64,000 nt of DNA from Anaerolineales bacterium (GTDB lineage Bacteria; Chloroflexota; Anaerolineae; Anaerolineales; Villigracilaceae): NCBI GenBank assembly GCA_015075725.1, contig JABTTV010000001.1, forward strand, positions 744,001 to 808,000, read 5' to 3'. Positions 45,381 to 54,576 of the stretch are shown piece by piece; position 1 is the stretch's first letter; each line of letters opens with the position of its first letter. A model generated the notes under the pieces. It saw only the letters and a list, made by a program, of their open reading frames with translations. It ran no database searches and was not told the DNA's origin. A program made the translations under genes and the position numbers.

Positions 45381-47846
45381 TCAGTTAAACAGAACGGAAT
45401 CTTTTTCATCAGGCGGTGTCAATGCATACTGTATTGCCTCGTCCAATTTCATGGCTCTCCCCGTATCCCATGCTTCTGCGAATTTCTTTCCCAGTCGTTC
45501 GCGCGCCGTTGGGATCAAAGTGGTGTAAAACCGTTCCCGCAAGGGGGTGGGCAGGAAACCCAGGCTCTGATGCAACTTCTCCGCGGCGCCCCACAACATT
45601 GCCGCGCGGTCGAATTGTCCCTGACTTGCAGCAAGTTGCGCGATGGCTTTCAACAAATAGGTGATACCCACCCGGTCCATGACCCCCCGCCTGAGATTCA
45701 AGCTCTCCAGATAGAATTCGCGGGCTTGACGAAAGCGCCCTTCCAGGCGTTCCAAATTGCCCAATCCTTCCAGCCCAATGGCGGTGTGCCAGTTGTCGTT
45801 CAAGGCGCGAGAAATTTCCAATCCCTGCATCAAGTAAGGCCTGGCTGATTCCGGATCCCCGTTCGCCACATAAGTCTCAGCCAGGAAAAAGCAAAGCCTG
45901 CAAACCCATAGTTCCTCTTGCAACTCTTGAAACAGTTGCAGGCTTTCGAGCTGCAATGGAACCGCTTCGGAATAACGATGGTGATCGAGATCGATTGCCG
46001 CCAGTTCCATCAACGCCCAGGCAATCCGCTTCTTGTCGCCGTGTTTTTTGGCTAGCGTCAACGACTCCTGGATGAACGTCATCTGTCCCGTATAATCGCC
46101 GTCTGCGCGCGCAAAATCTCCCCTGATTAACAATGCCCTTGCCCGCGCCAGGGTCGGGAAAGGGTGCGCCGCCAGAAGCTGTTTCATCCATTCACGGCCC
46201 TCGGTAAGATACCCGCGGTACAACCACAGCGGCCACACGTATGCCATCAATTCCAATCCCTGCCGCGTGCGCTCTTCGGAGGGAAAGTCGGCGTTTCCTT
46301 CATCGAGCGCCCATGTGAGCGCCGCGCGCAGATTGTCAATTTCCGCCTCCGCCCAGTCCAGCGAACTCTCGACCGCAAATAACCTCGGCTCCGCCAGTTC
46401 TGCCGATTTCAGGAAATAAGCAAAGTGGGAGGCGCGTAATTTCTCCGTCTCGCCTGTGGCATCGAGTCTTTCGCGCGCAAAATCATGGATCGTTTGGAGC
46501 ATTTTGTAACGCGTTTCCACTTTTGACTGCCATTCCACGGTCACGAGGGATTTGTTCACCAATTGGGCTAGTAGATCGAGCAGGCTACCCTTGGCCAATC
46601 CAGATGCATCGCCGACCACTGATTCCGCCGCAGCCAGTGTCCATCCGCCTGAAAATACAGAAAGCCTTTCAAATAATGTCCGCTCAGGTTCCGAGAGTAA
46701 CCCATAACTCCATTCGATGGTCGCTCGCAAGGTTTGATGGCGCGCCACGGTGACGCTTCCCCCGCTCAATATTTGAAAACTGTCTTCCAGGCGCGCCGCG
46801 ATCTGTTGAATCGATAACGCCGTCATCCGTGCCGCGGCAAGTTCGATTGCAAGCGGGATTCCGTCAAGTCGGCGGCATATCTGCGCGACGGAAGGAGCGT
46901 TATCCTTGGTGAATTCAAAAGGCGGAAAAGCCGCCTGGGCGCGTTCGACGAATAAACGCACCGACTCAATACTTGAGAAGTTGTCTGGCAGCAAAGTTTC
47001 ATCCTGCGGCAGCGAAAGGGAAGGAACGCGGAAGCGTATTTCGCCGGGGATGTTGAGGATCTCGCGGCTCGTCGCGAGAATTTGCGCGTGCGGGCAGGCG
47101 CGCAGGATGTCCTCCGCGAGCTGCGCCGCGGCCGAAACGACTTGTTCGCAGTTATCGAGAATCAACAAAACATGTTTTGTCCGCAGGTATTTAATGATCG
47201 CGCCGGGCAGCGCGCTGTCCTGCGACTCAGGGATGTGAAGAGTCGTGGCTGCAACTTGCAGTACAAGAACGGGATCGAGAATGGGAGCCAACTCGATCAA
47301 CCAAATTCCATCTTCATAGGCTTGCGTCAGACGCCCTGCCGTCTCGAGCGCCAGCCGCGTCTTACCGCAGCCTCCGCTGCCTGTCAGAGTGACCAGCCTG
47401 GCTTTTCCGTGGGCAGGGTCAAGAAGTTTTTTGATCTCTGTAATCTCACGCTCGCGTCCGATGAAACTGGTGAGATGAAGCGGAAGGTTGGTTTTCACAC
47501 CCTCTTCCGTTTGCAGCGATTCAATGACCTCCTTTCGAGCGGAGCCTGAAAAAGTGAGGATGCCCCCCCGTGGCGCTTCCTCGCCGCGCGCTTGTGCCGC
47601 AAGCTCGAGGAGCCGCGCCACAATCTCCGGTTCATCCTCAAGATACAAAGCGGGAATGAACAACGCGGTCAGGGCGGCAAGGTCCGGCGGACGCTGGTTT
47701 TGTTCTAGGCGGCTGATATGCGCCTCGCTGTAATTCACCGCGATGGCAATTTCGCGCTGAGTCAGCCGCGCGCGGCGGCGCAGATACTTCAACAGGTCGC
47801 CAAAGGTGACAAATGAATCAAGGGGGATGGCAGATTCACCTGACAT
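45381..47846 (-). CDS. XRE-type HTH, NB-ARC ATPase, TPR regulator
   Basis: 821 residues. Residues about 12-65 form an XRE helix-turn-helix (LLKYLRRRARLTQREIAIAV, SEAHISRLEQNQRPPDL). After a linker and LTSFIGREREITEIKKLL comes an NB-ARC/STAND ATPase: Walker A LTGSGGCGKTRLALE, Walker B HVLLILDNCEQV, sensor ILATSREIL and GIPLAIELAAARM. The C-terminal half is helical with TPR-like repeats (about 500-800). Such proteins act as ligand-triggered switches and transcription regulators, common in Actinomycetota and Chloroflexota. The divergent small gene at 47938 shares the short intergenic region. In that region TGACA AGAAA TGTCA forms a small inverted repeat at 47872-47886 that could be its operator. 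Confidence 0.92.
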   Translation of the reverse strand: MSGESAIPLDSFVTFGDLLKYLRRRARLTQREIAIAVNYSEAHISRLEQNQRPPDLAALTALFIPALYLEDEPEIVARLLELAAQARGEEAPRGGILTFSGSARKEVIESLQTEEGVKTNLPLHLTSFIGREREITEIKKLLDPAHGKARLVTLTGSGGCGKTRLALETAGRLTQAYEDGIWLIELAPILDPVLVLQVAATTLHIPESQDSALPGAIIKYLRTKHVLLILDNCEQVVSAAAQLAEDILRACPHAQILATSREILNIPGEIRFRVPSLSLPQDETLLPDNFSSIESVRLFVERAQAAFPPFEFTKDNAPSVAQICRRLDGIPLAIELAAARMTALSIQQIAARLEDSFQILSGGSVTVARHQTLRATIEWSYGLLSEPERTLFERLSVFSGGWTLAAAESVVGDASGLAKGSLLDLLAQLVNKSLVTVEWQSKVETRYKMLQTIHDFARERLDATGETEKLRASHFAYFLKSAELAEPRLFAVESSLDWAEAEIDNLRAALTWALDEGNADFPSEERTRQGLELMAYVWPLWLYRGYLTEGREWMKQLLAAHPFPTLARARALLIRGDFARADGDYTGQMTFIQESLTLAKKHGDKKRIAWALMELAAIDLDHHRYSEAVPLQLESLQLFQELQEELWVCRLCFFLAETYVANGDPESARPYLMQGLEISRALNDNWHTAIGLEGLGNLERLEGRFRQAREFYLESLNLRRGVMDRVGITYLLKAIAQLAASQGQFDRAAMLWGAAEKLHQSLGFLPTPLRERFYTTLIPTARERLGKKFAEAWDTGRAMKLDEAIQYALTPPDEKDSVLFN

Positions 47847-47937
47847 ATTGTTTTCAAGTGTACCTCCAAGTTGACAAGAAATGTCATAAATGGAAACCCG
47901 GTTCTTGCTACACTGGCAACATCGAACAAGGAGTTAT

Positions 47938-48123
47938 ATGCGCAGGATCATCGAACGCAAAGTGACCGTTGTGACCACCACCACCTGGACAATCTCCTGG
48001 CAGGAAGATCCGCCGCCCGCGCCGCCCGAAGCGGACCCGGCGTTTCCAGTCGAATCTTCGCCTGAAACCGCTCCACCCGATGCAATTCCAAAGGAGGCTG
48101 ATCCGCCAGAAAAGACGAATTGA
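47938..48123 (+). CDS. Small conserved-looking protein with Pro/Glu-rich tail
   Basis: 61 residues from the ATG at 47938, preceded by AAGGAG. The N-terminus (MRRIIERKVTVVTTTTWTI) is basic and beta-prone with a Thr run; the rest is Pro/Glu/Ala-rich (DPPPAPPEADPAF). No signal peptide or membrane segment. It is divergent from the XRE/NB-ARC regulator and precedes a lipoprotein gene by 51 bases. I do not know its function; the good ribosome site and placement support its being real. Confidence 0.55.
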   Translation: MRRIIERKVTVVTTTTWTISWQEDPPPAPPEADPAFPVESSPETAPPDAIPKEADPPEKTN

Positions 48124-48174
48124 CTTTATCCGTAAATCCCCAATCCAAAACTCATTTCTCGAAAGGAAAATCTC

Positions 48175-48915
48175 ATGAACATAAAAAATCTCTCCGTTTT
48201 GTTTTCCGTCGTCACCTTTGCCGCCCTCATTCTCGGCGCTTGCTCCCCCGCCGCCCAAGGCGACGACCCCACCCTCATTGTCAAAGCCTTTTACGACGCA
48301 TTCAATGAAGGCGATATTGAAAAGGCGATGAGCCTGACCGCCGAGGACTATGTAATGAACGATCCCTTCGGCACATACAACCGCGCAGATGCCGAAATTC
48401 AGTGGCAGGCTGTCTTCGATGCGGGTTTGACCTTCAACCAGACCAACTTCGTCCACACCGGCAACGGTCGCGTGACCTCGTGCTACGAAGTCTTCGAGAA
48501 CGGCACTTCAATAGACAAGGGGTGCGGCAACGTGACTCATGTAGTGGATGGAAAGATCGTCTATGACGGGCTGGAAAACGCCGAGCAGATCTGGGTCGTG
48601 CAGGAATATTACGAAGCGCTCAACGCCGGGAACATTGACTCAGCAATGGGGTTCGTCGCCAGCGATGCGGTCTTCATCAATCCCACAGGCACCTACGAAG
48701 GCGCGGATGCGATCCGCGAATCGCTCGAAGGCTTGGTCAAAGACGGCATCACCTTCAACCTGAGCAACTTCCGCAACACTGACGGGACGGTCGTCTACGA
48801 TTACGAAGTCCTGCAAGGCGGCAATGTGCTCGACAAAGGCACCAACGGCCTGACGCAGGTCAGGGATGGCTTGGTCATCTTCGATGGCACGGAAGAAACA
48901 TTTCCTTCACGATAG
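48175..48915 (+). CDS. Lipoprotein with two SnoaL/NTF2-like domains
   Basis: 246 residues. The signal peptide ends in a lipobox (ILGAC). Two related NTF2-like units follow: about 32-135 (LIVKAFYDAFNEGDIEKAMS, DYVMNDPFGTYNRADA) and about 140-240 (WVVQEYYEALNAGNIDSAMG, DAVFINPTGTYEGADAI). They share a common pattern, so the protein arose by internal duplication. NTF2-like folds bind small hydrophobic ligands or act as enzymes; no catalytic residues can be named here. It is closed by a strong terminator. Confidence 0.87.
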   Translation: MNIKNLSVLFSVVTFAALILGACSPAAQGDDPTLIVKAFYDAFNEGDIEKAMSLTAEDYVMNDPFGTYNRADAEIQWQAVFDAGLTFNQTNFVHTGNGRVTSCYEVFENGTSIDKGCGNVTHVVDGKIVYDGLENAEQIWVVQEYYEALNAGNIDSAMGFVASDAVFINPTGTYEGADAIRESLEGLVKDGITFNLSNFRNTDGTVVYDYEVLQGGNVLDKGTNGLTQVRDGLVIFDGTEETFPSR

Positions 48916-48925
48916 CCTATATGCC

Positions 48926-48963
48926 AAAAAGGACGCAGCGTTTTGCTTCGCTGTGTCCTTTTT
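48926..48963 (+). terminator. Intrinsic terminator of the NTF2-like lipoprotein gene
   Basis: 15-base arms (AAAAAGGACGCAGCG and its complement with one G-T pair), 8-base loop, ending in TTTTT. Confidence 0.9.
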
Positions 48964-49086
48964 GTCTGTCCAGAGTAAAACAATTCACCTTACAAATTGT
49001 TACCCTGAGAGGCAGTTCCCCGCGTCCCTGTCGCCGGGAACGTATTTTTGTAAAATTTATTTCGACCGACCACTTGGTAAATAAAA

Positions 49087-50145
49087 CTATCTCTCCACGT
49101 TCACAATCCCACCCACAGCATTCAAACGGAGAGTCCACGTACTGCCGGGTTGAAATTGTTGAAACTCTGTAACCGAACCGGGGGAATAGCCGATCTGTCC
49201 GTCGCTCGAGCTGAAGGTAACCTGGAAGGATTCGGTGCTCTCACCGATGCGTTGTCCGCTGAAAACGGACGGCTCCGCATACACCGGGTAAAGGTCGTCC
49301 CCATCCAACTCATAAGTCTGGATGGTCGTCCATTCATCCACGGTATAACTGCAATACTGTTCGGTTTCGGTGCGGCATTCGGTGACAACCTCGGCGTATC
49401 CGTTGCCCCTGTCGATCGTTTTGTCCTCGCAGATCTCCTGGCTCTCTGTTCGGCATGAGACGTTGTACGCGTCCGAAGGCGGACTGCCGCGCTCGTTGTT
49501 ATGGTCAACCGCACGGACTTCCTGAACGGGGACCGATGTCTTCCAATACACGCTGGTTACCGTCCCTTCCACGGTGCGGCTCGGTAAAACGAATAGAAAC
49601 AGAATTGCGCCGCAGCATAACAACAGAAAGGCGCCGATTCCCGCCACGATCATCCAGTTGAATTTTTTCGGCTTTTGCTGTGGAACCGGCATCGCACCAG
49701 CCTTGGGCTGCGCAGGTTTTGCCGGAGCAGGCTGGGTGGCCTTTATCGGCGCACCGCAGTTGACACACTTCTTCGCCGCTCCCGGGTTCTCGCTCCCGCA
49801 ATTCGAGCAGATGATCACCTTCGGCGCGGATGGAGCCGCCTGCATCACCTGTCCCGCCTGACGCGACTTGCCTTCCTTTAAATCCGCGCCGCATTGCGAG
49901 CAGGTCAATGCGGTTGCCGGGTTGCGCGTGCCGCAGAATCCGCAATGGATATCTGCCCCGGCTTTCGCGGCTTGGACCACTTTTTCATCTGTGATGAGCT
50001 TCTCATCCACAGCACGCTGGAATTGAACGTTCTCAGGCTGCGGCGCGCCACAATTCTCGCACGTCTTCACCGGACCCGGATTGCGCCCATCACAGTTCGG
50101 GCAGACCCATTCAAGTTGCACAACACCTTTTGTTCTTCTTTGCAT
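49087..50145 (-). CDS. Membrane protein with three zinc ribbons
   Basis: 352 residues from the ATG at 50145, chosen for AGGAG six bases upstream over an in-frame codon 8 residues earlier. Three CxxC...CxxC ribbons occur in the N-terminal cytosolic part: C15/C18/C29/C32, then HCGFCGTRNPATALTCSQCG and CSNCGSENPGAAKKCVNCG. After a Pro/Ala/Lys linker there is one transmembrane helix (about 165-187) and an extracytoplasmic C-terminal domain with several cysteines (CRTESQEICED, CRTETEQYCSY). The layout resembles zinc-ribbon proteins of unknown role. Convergent with the NTF2-like gene. Confidence 0.82.
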   Translation of the reverse strand: MQRRTKGVVQLEWVCPNCDGRNPGPVKTCENCGAPQPENVQFQRAVDEKLITDEKVVQAAKAGADIHCGFCGTRNPATALTCSQCGADLKEGKSRQAGQVMQAAPSAPKVIICSNCGSENPGAAKKCVNCGAPIKATQPAPAKPAQPKAGAMPVPQQKPKKFNWMIVAGIGAFLLLCCGAILFLFVLPSRTVEGTVTSVYWKTSVPVQEVRAVDHNNERGSPPSDAYNVSCRTESQEICEDKTIDRGNGYAEVVTECRTETEQYCSYTVDEWTTIQTYELDGDDLYPVYAEPSVFSGQRIGESTESFQVTFSSSDGQIGYSPGSVTEFQQFQPGSTWTLRLNAVGGIVNVER

Positions 50146-50202
50146 CGCGAACTCCTGTTGATATGACACGGAGTCTATTATGAAAATGACTCCGCGAAAA
50201 TT

Positions 50203-51207
50203 TCAAATCCCGTGTCGTTTCCTGATCTCATTCAAACGCGGCTCGAAGTCCGGTTCCTTGTACGGAGACCTGTCATTCGCTTCATCCCTTAAGGGACGTT
50301 TGATCAGCGCGTCGAAGACTGCCGCTGCCCCGTTGGCGACATTATGCGGGTCGTATCCTCCCTCCAGCACAAAGATGATCTTCCCGCTGCAGACTTCATC
50401 CGCCATTTGAACAAGCTTCCTCGAGACCTCATAAAACCCGCGCGTCGAAAGCCCCAATGAAGTAATCGGGTCGTTCCAATGCGAATCAAAGCCCGCAGAT
50501 ACAAGCAGCATTTGCGGCTTGAACGACTTAACCATCGGCTTAAAAATTAAGTCTGCGATTTGGGAAAAGGTTTCATCCCCCGCATGAGGCGGGAGAGGTA
50601 TGTTGACGAGTCGATTCCTGGCGTCAGGCGCATCGTCCAGCCAGCCGGTGCCGGGGTAGATTCCCCATTGATGCGTGGAGATAAATCCCGCGCGGTCTTC
50701 GTTCAGCAAAGAGGCTTGAGTTCCATTGCCGTGATGCGCGTCATAGTCGATGACCATCACGCGTTTCATCCCTTTCGCCAGCAGGTCTTTTGCGGCAATG
50801 GCGATATTGCTGAAAATGCAAAAACCCATCGCACGATCCGGTTCGGCGTGATGCCCCGGCGGGCGGACAATGGCAAATGCGTTGTTCGCGTCGCCGTTCA
50901 TCACAGCGCGGGAGCAGGTTAACACTCCGCCCGCGGCGAGCATGGCGTCTTCATAAGAAGTTCGAGTTACAAAGGTCGGAGCATAATCGATGATGCCCGG
51001 TCCCTCCTTGCAGACTTCTTTTATCGCTTCGATCATCCGCGGTGGATGAACCAGTGTCAAGTCTTCTTCATTTGCCGAAACGGCTTCGATCTTTTCCGCG
51101 CCAAAAGTCGGGAGTAAAGACTCCAAGATCTCCAGCCTCGCCGGCTGTTCGGGATGATCCGGGAATTCGTGCTCCCGCGAAGGGACGAATGTATACATCG
51201 TGGTCAT
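50203..51207 (-). CDS. Histone deacetylase family metal-dependent deacetylase
   Basis: 334 residues from the ATG at 51207; a TTG two codons earlier falls inside the presumed promoter. The class II-type deacetylase core is complete: DHPEQPARLEILESLLP, PPGHHAEPDRAMGFC (paired His), MVIDYDAHHGNGTQA with zinc-binding Asp and His, and SAGFDSHWNDP, EGGYDPHNVA near the end. Bacterial members act on acetylated polyamines, acetoin-related proteins or other acyl-amides; the substrate here is open. A TATAAT six bases before the start suggests a leaderless message. Confidence 0.93.
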   Translation of the reverse strand: MTTMYTFVPSREHEFPDHPEQPARLEILESLLPTFGAEKIEAVSANEEDLTLVHPPRMIEAIKEVCKEGPGIIDYAPTFVTRTSYEDAMLAAGGVLTCSRAVMNGDANNAFAIVRPPGHHAEPDRAMGFCIFSNIAIAAKDLLAKGMKRVMVIDYDAHHGNGTQASLLNEDRAGFISTHQWGIYPGTGWLDDAPDARNRLVNIPLPPHAGDETFSQIADLIFKPMVKSFKPQMLLVSAGFDSHWNDPITSLGLSTRGFYEVSRKLVQMADEVCSGKIIFVLEGGYDPHNVANGAAAVFDALIKRPLRDEANDRSPYKEPDFEPRLNEIRKRHGI

Positions 51208-51213
51208 GGACAA

Positions 51214-51219
51214 ATTATA
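51214..51219 (-). promoter_or_regulatory. -10 box 6 nt before the deacetylase start (leaderless promoter)
   Basis: Minus-strand TATAAT, six bases, then ATG at 51207. No ribosome site is present. Confidence 0.6.
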
Positions 51220-51282
51220 GCCCCCATATTGCTATTGCCGAATAACCCCAATACGAATCGATCTTTAATTCTTCAAAAGATA

Positions 51283-51327
51283 CCGCCGCCTGCCAGCATG
51301 GGGGGGACATGCTGGGCAGAGCGGCGG
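51283..51327 (-). terminator. Long GC-rich hairpin downstream of the YacP-like gene
   Basis: Arms 51283-51299 and 51309-51327 pair with small bulges around a G-rich loop (C-rich on the minus strand). On the minus strand it is followed by TATCTTTT, so it may end the YacP-like transcript, though 112 bases separate it from the stop. Confidence 0.55.
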
Positions 51328-51438
51328 ATGACACCAGAATACCAGTAAAAGGGAGGGCAGGTGTCGATGAAGATAATATACACCTTTTTTATCCGTATTG
51401 CAATAGAAAAATATGAGAAAAAGGTACTATCGTGTACG

Positions 51439-51903
51439 CTATCTCCCCTGCTTGAAGATTCTCAGCCACTCCTCCACTTCCTGTTTGGATAATTGCGTTT
51501 CCTCCTGGCTTGATTTTTGTCCGGCTGACAGGGAGGCTCTTAATTGATCGACAAACTCTTCAGATCGAATCGTCACTGCTTTGTTCGCCTTTACAATCGC
51601 CTGCACTTCGCGGTCGGAGGAGACCACAGACCAGTTCCTTGCGGATTTCCCCATGGACTCCAATCGTTTACGAATTGCAGTATCTGCCGTCTGACCGAGC
51701 CTTACAAAGTGAGCCTTGATCATACCGATCTTCCGCATCCCCGCCTGGCCCGCGGGAGCGCCGTCAAAGTAGACTTCAACCGGATGGCGCGTGATCCGCG
51801 CAAAGTCCTGCAAGAGGCGTACAAGTTCCAGTTCATCGTCCGGCTCATCGAGGCGCAATCCGAGTTTGGGAATCAGGTTATGACCGTCAATCAAGTAGGG
51901 CAT
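51439..51903 (-). CDS. NYN/YacP-like ribonuclease domain protein
   Basis: 154 residues. PYLIDGHNLIPKLG at the N-terminus, PVEVYFDGAPAGQ, RLGQTADTAIRKRLESMGK and SVVSSDREVQAIVKANKA supply the acidic residues of the NYN/PIN nuclease fold in the order seen in YacP/Rae1-like proteins. The C-terminus is a charged helix (SKQEVEEWLRIFKQGR). Relatives cleave mRNA, in Bacillus in connection with ribosomes. The start is ATG 51903; TACAAT six bases upstream again suggests a leaderless message. Confidence 0.85.
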   Translation of the reverse strand: MPYLIDGHNLIPKLGLRLDEPDDELELVRLLQDFARITRHPVEVYFDGAPAGQAGMRKIGMIKAHFVRLGQTADTAIRKRLESMGKSARNWSVVSSDREVQAIVKANKAVTIRSEEFVDQLRASLSAGQKSSQEETQLSKQEVEEWLRIFKQGR

Positions 51904-51916
51904 CAAGGCATTGTAC

Positions 51917-51953
51917 TTTAAAAAGTGACTGTCACCTGCGGGGTGACAGTCAC
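51917..51953 (-). terminator. Terminator of the OsmC gene
   Basis: Perfect 12-base arms (GTGACTGTCACC and complement) with a 5-base loop, followed on the minus strand by TTTTTAAAG, directly after the OsmC stop. Confidence 0.85.
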
Positions 51954-51960
51954 ATGTGGA

Positions 51961-52353
51961 TTATGTTGTTTCCACCACTTTGGTCATCACATCGAAGGTC
52001 GGCGGGTGCTCGAGCGTTTTCTTGACCTTGCACAACTCCGCCGAACGGATCAGCGCCGCATGATACTGTTCGGGGAATGTGGGCGGGACCTGGATCTCCA
52101 ATTCGATGTGATCCATCAGACCGGTCGCCGGGTTCGGGTGATGATGCTGAATGATACGGATGCCCTCGGTGGGCAGGTTTCGCTGGCGGCAAAACCCCAG
52201 CACATAGATGCCGGCGCAAGTGCCGATGGAAGCCAGGAATAACTCGAACGGCATCGGCGCGGTGTCGTCGTTCGGCTGGTCGGTTTTTATCGTATGTCCG
52301 CGGAAGTGCGCGTCCACTTTTTGCCCGCCGGGGAAATCAATGATCATGTCCAT
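51961..52353 (-). CDS. OsmC/Ohr family protein
   Basis: 130 residues from the ATG at 52353, chosen because GGAG lies upstream and the family fold starts there; an ATG at 52380 is possible. The two redox cysteines are in LASIGTCAGIYVLGFC and AELCKVKKTLEHPP, and PMPFELFLAS is also typical. Members reduce organic hydroperoxides or have related thiol-dependent roles; the first cysteine lies in the GTC helix characteristic of the general OsmC-like branch. Monocistronic with a strong terminator. Confidence 0.88.
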   Translation of the reverse strand: MDMIIDFPGGQKVDAHFRGHTIKTDQPNDDTAPMPFELFLASIGTCAGIYVLGFCRQRNLPTEGIRIIQHHHPNPATGLMDHIELEIQVPPTFPEQYHAALIRSAELCKVKKTLEHPPTFDVMTKVVETT

Positions 52354-52523
52354 CTGGAATTCTCCAATTTTGATTTGCATATTTTTGACGCATAACCCGT
52401 TTACCTGTTACGAACATTCATCGTGGATTTGATGTGACGTTTGTCATCATCCGGCAAATGCATCGGTTTCAGTCCGAATTCGTAGATTAACCCATGACGA
52501 ACATCCCGAACCCAAAATCCGAA

Positions 52524-52529
52524 TATAAT
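52524..52529 (+). promoter_or_regulatory. -10 box TATAAT of the YkvA-like gene
   Basis: Consensus hexamer 25 bases before the ATG at 52555, which has AAAGGAG upstream. Confidence 0.5.
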
Positions 52530-52554
52530 GAACTCACAACTCAAAGGAGAAAAA

Positions 52555-52923
52555 ATGACAGAGAAAAAATCCTCCGACATCATCGTCCCCCAGCAGGGCG
52601 GTGTGATTCGCAACCTGATGAACCAGCTCAAACTGATCTTCCGCCTCATCGGCGACCGGCGGGTCAGCTTCTTCGCAAAACTCGTTCCACTGGGAGCGTT
52701 TGCATACCTGCTCCTCCCGGCTGACCTGGCGCCAAACGTCGTCCTGCCAGTGATCGGCATGGTGGATGATGCGGCAATCCTCTGGCTTAGTTCTTACATT
52801 TTCACCGAACTCTGCCCACCGGAGGTTGTCGATGAACATATGAAGGCGCTGGCTGGAAACATGAAACCGAACGACGTCAACGACGACGTTGTGGACGGCG
52901 AGACGACTGAAGTAAAAGAATAA
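52555..52923 (+). CDS. YkvA-like DUF1232 membrane protein
   Basis: 122 residues from the ATG at 52555. The DUF1232 core is RVSFFAKLVPLGAFAYLLLP, then ADLAPNVVLPVIGMVDDAAIL, with the conserved Asp residues after the first hydrophobic helix and in VDDA. The C-terminal 35 residues are acidic and cytosolic. The family is common and uncharacterised. A sugar dehydrogenase gene starts 6 bases after its stop. Confidence 0.88.
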   Translation: MTEKKSSDIIVPQQGGVIRNLMNQLKLIFRLIGDRRVSFFAKLVPLGAFAYLLLPADLAPNVVLPVIGMVDDAAILWLSSYIFTELCPPEVVDEHMKALAGNMKPNDVNDDVVDGETTEVKE

Positions 52924-52929
52924 AGACGA

Positions 52930-54156
52930 ATGAAAAGAATAATAATTCTATTAATCCTCCCGTTGCTCGCCTGCAGATGGAATGCACTCTTTGTTGCGCC
53001 AACCAGTACTCCCTTCCCTGTAAGTACCGGTGATTCGATTCCACAAACCGAAACCCTGCCTCAGCCGGTTACCAACACACCCCAAGCCAGCGAAACGCCG
53101 ATCACGCAGGCAAACAGCTTCCCCGACCCGAGTGGATTTAGCTGGATCCCCATCCTCAGCGGGTTGGACCGCCCCGTGGATGTGCAATCCGCATTCGACG
53201 GTTCAGGACGATTGTTCGTCATCGAGAAATACGGCGCCATCCGCATCTATAAAGACGGTCAACTCAATCCCCAGCCCTTCTTGAACATCGACGATCGCGT
53301 CAATGACGAAGGTAACGAGATGGGCTTGCTGGGGCTGGCGTTTCATCCACAGTACGAAAAAAACGGGTATTTCTACGTCAACTACACCGGCGCTGGCGGG
53401 CATACGCGCATCTCGCGCTTTCAAGCCAGCGGCGATACCGCCGACCCGGCCAGTGAACTGGTAATGATGGTAGTGGAACAGCCCTACCGGAATCATAACG
53501 GCGGTGCGCTCGCCTTCGGACCCGACGGCTTCCTCTACATAGGACTTGGCGACGGCGGATCGGGTGGCGACCCGATGAAAAACGGGCAGAACAAGGGTTC
53601 TCTATTGGGAAAAATCCTTCGCATCGATGTGAATAACGGCGACACGTATTCCATCCCGGCTGATAACCCTTTCGGCAATGAGGTCTGGGCGTATGGGCTT
53701 CGCAACCCCTGGCGCCTATCTTTCGACAGAGTCACGGGCGACCTGTGGATCGGCGATGTGGGACAGAACCAATATGAGGAGATAGATTATCTCCCGGCTG
53801 GTTCGCCTGGAGGCGCGAATTTCGGCTGGAGCCTGATGGAAGGCAACCATGGCTACGACACGATCGTCCCTCAACCCGGCTTGCTTCTCCCCGCCGCGGA
53901 ATACAGCCACGACTTTGGTTGTTCCGTTACAGGCGGATATGTCTATCGCGGCTCGATGCCTGAGTGGTACGGTGTCTATGTCTACGGCGATTATTGCTCG
54001 GGAACGATCTGGGGGCTGATTCCAGTCGATGGGCAGTGGCAGTCACAAGTCATGTTCGAGGCGGTGGCGACAATCACCTCCTTCGGCGAGGATGAATCCG
54101 GCGAGTTGTATTTCTCCAGCGATAACGGAAGTGTTTACATCCTTGCAAGAAAATAA
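52930..54156 (+). CDS. PQQ-dependent aldose sugar dehydrogenase-like lipoprotein
   Basis: 408 residues with a signal peptide and lipobox (LPLLAC), then a Thr/Pro-rich linker. The beta-propeller of the soluble glucose/sorbosone dehydrogenase family is complete: GLDRPVDVQSAFDGSGRLFVIEK, GLLGLAFHPQYEKNGYFYVNY, the NHNGGALAFGPDGFLYIGLGDGG strand, VWAYGLRNPWRLSFDR and GDVGQNQYEEIDYL. A conserved His and Asp-rich loops fit PQQ and calcium binding. The sugar oxidised cannot be named. No PQQ synthesis genes are nearby. It is 6 bases downstream of the YkvA-like gene and followed by a terminator. Confidence 0.92.
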   Translation: MKRIIILLILPLLACRWNALFVAPTSTPFPVSTGDSIPQTETLPQPVTNTPQASETPITQANSFPDPSGFSWIPILSGLDRPVDVQSAFDGSGRLFVIEKYGAIRIYKDGQLNPQPFLNIDDRVNDEGNEMGLLGLAFHPQYEKNGYFYVNYTGAGGHTRISRFQASGDTADPASELVMMVVEQPYRNHNGGALAFGPDGFLYIGLGDGGSGGDPMKNGQNKGSLLGKILRIDVNNGDTYSIPADNPFGNEVWAYGLRNPWRLSFDRVTGDLWIGDVGQNQYEEIDYLPAGSPGGANFGWSLMEGNHGYDTIVPQPGLLLPAAEYSHDFGCSVTGGYVYRGSMPEWYGVYVYGDYCSGTIWGLIPVDGQWQSQVMFEAVATITSFGEDESGELYFSSDNGSVYILARK

Positions 54157-54201
54157 AGACTTATCATATCCAAAATAAGCGGTTTGTCATTCGAGTTTAT
54201 G

Positions 54202-54230
54202 ACGCCTGTCACTGGTAAGGCAGGCGTTTT
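54202..54230 (+). terminator. Intrinsic terminator of the sugar dehydrogenase gene
   Basis: ACGCCTGTC and GGCAGGCGT pair with one mismatch, followed by TTTT. Confidence 0.7.
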
Positions 54231-54265
54231 CCATTTAAACTAACAGTGCAGAGTCAGGAGGCAGT

Positions 54266-54487
54266 ATGGCAAAGAAGGTTTGGCAGGTTGAAAAAACCAA
54301 ATACTGCGAGCACGTGCAGGAAGTCATTGCCATCGAAGTCGAGGTTGTCTACCCGGCTGAGCATCTGCCTGAGCAAGCCCCGCGCATCCGTGCAAGGCGC
54401 TGTTCGAAAGCATTGGAGTGCAATTGTGTCGAACATCCCGCCTGTTCATTGAGCGGAACGAACCCTGACATTGACCCTGTTGAATAG
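54266..54487 (+). CDS. Small cysteine-rich protein, unknown
   Basis: 73 residues with AGGAGG five bases before the ATG. It begins MAKKVWQVEKTKYCEHVQEV and contains five cysteines, four in ARRCSKALECNCVEHPACSL, a spacing that could hold a metal. No signal peptide or membrane segment. It stands alone between two terminator-like elements. I do not recognise the family. Confidence 0.65.
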   Translation: MAKKVWQVEKTKYCEHVQEVIAIEVEVVYPAEHLPEQAPRIRARRCSKALECNCVEHPACSLSGTNPDIDPVE

Positions 54488-54550
54488 AACAGCAGCAAAA
54501 CGCTGTTCATCCAAACTCTCTCTCCTCCCTCTGAGTTGGTCTAAAGGCTG

Positions 54551-54569
54551 CGCCGCGCACTGCGCGGCG
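54551..54569 (-). terminator. Strong GC hairpin downstream of the transport operon
   Basis: CGCCGCGC / GCGCGGCG with a 3-base loop, eight bases after the last stop of the minus-strand operon. There is no T-run, so a terminator role is tentative. Confidence 0.4.
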
Positions 54570-54576
54570 TATGCCG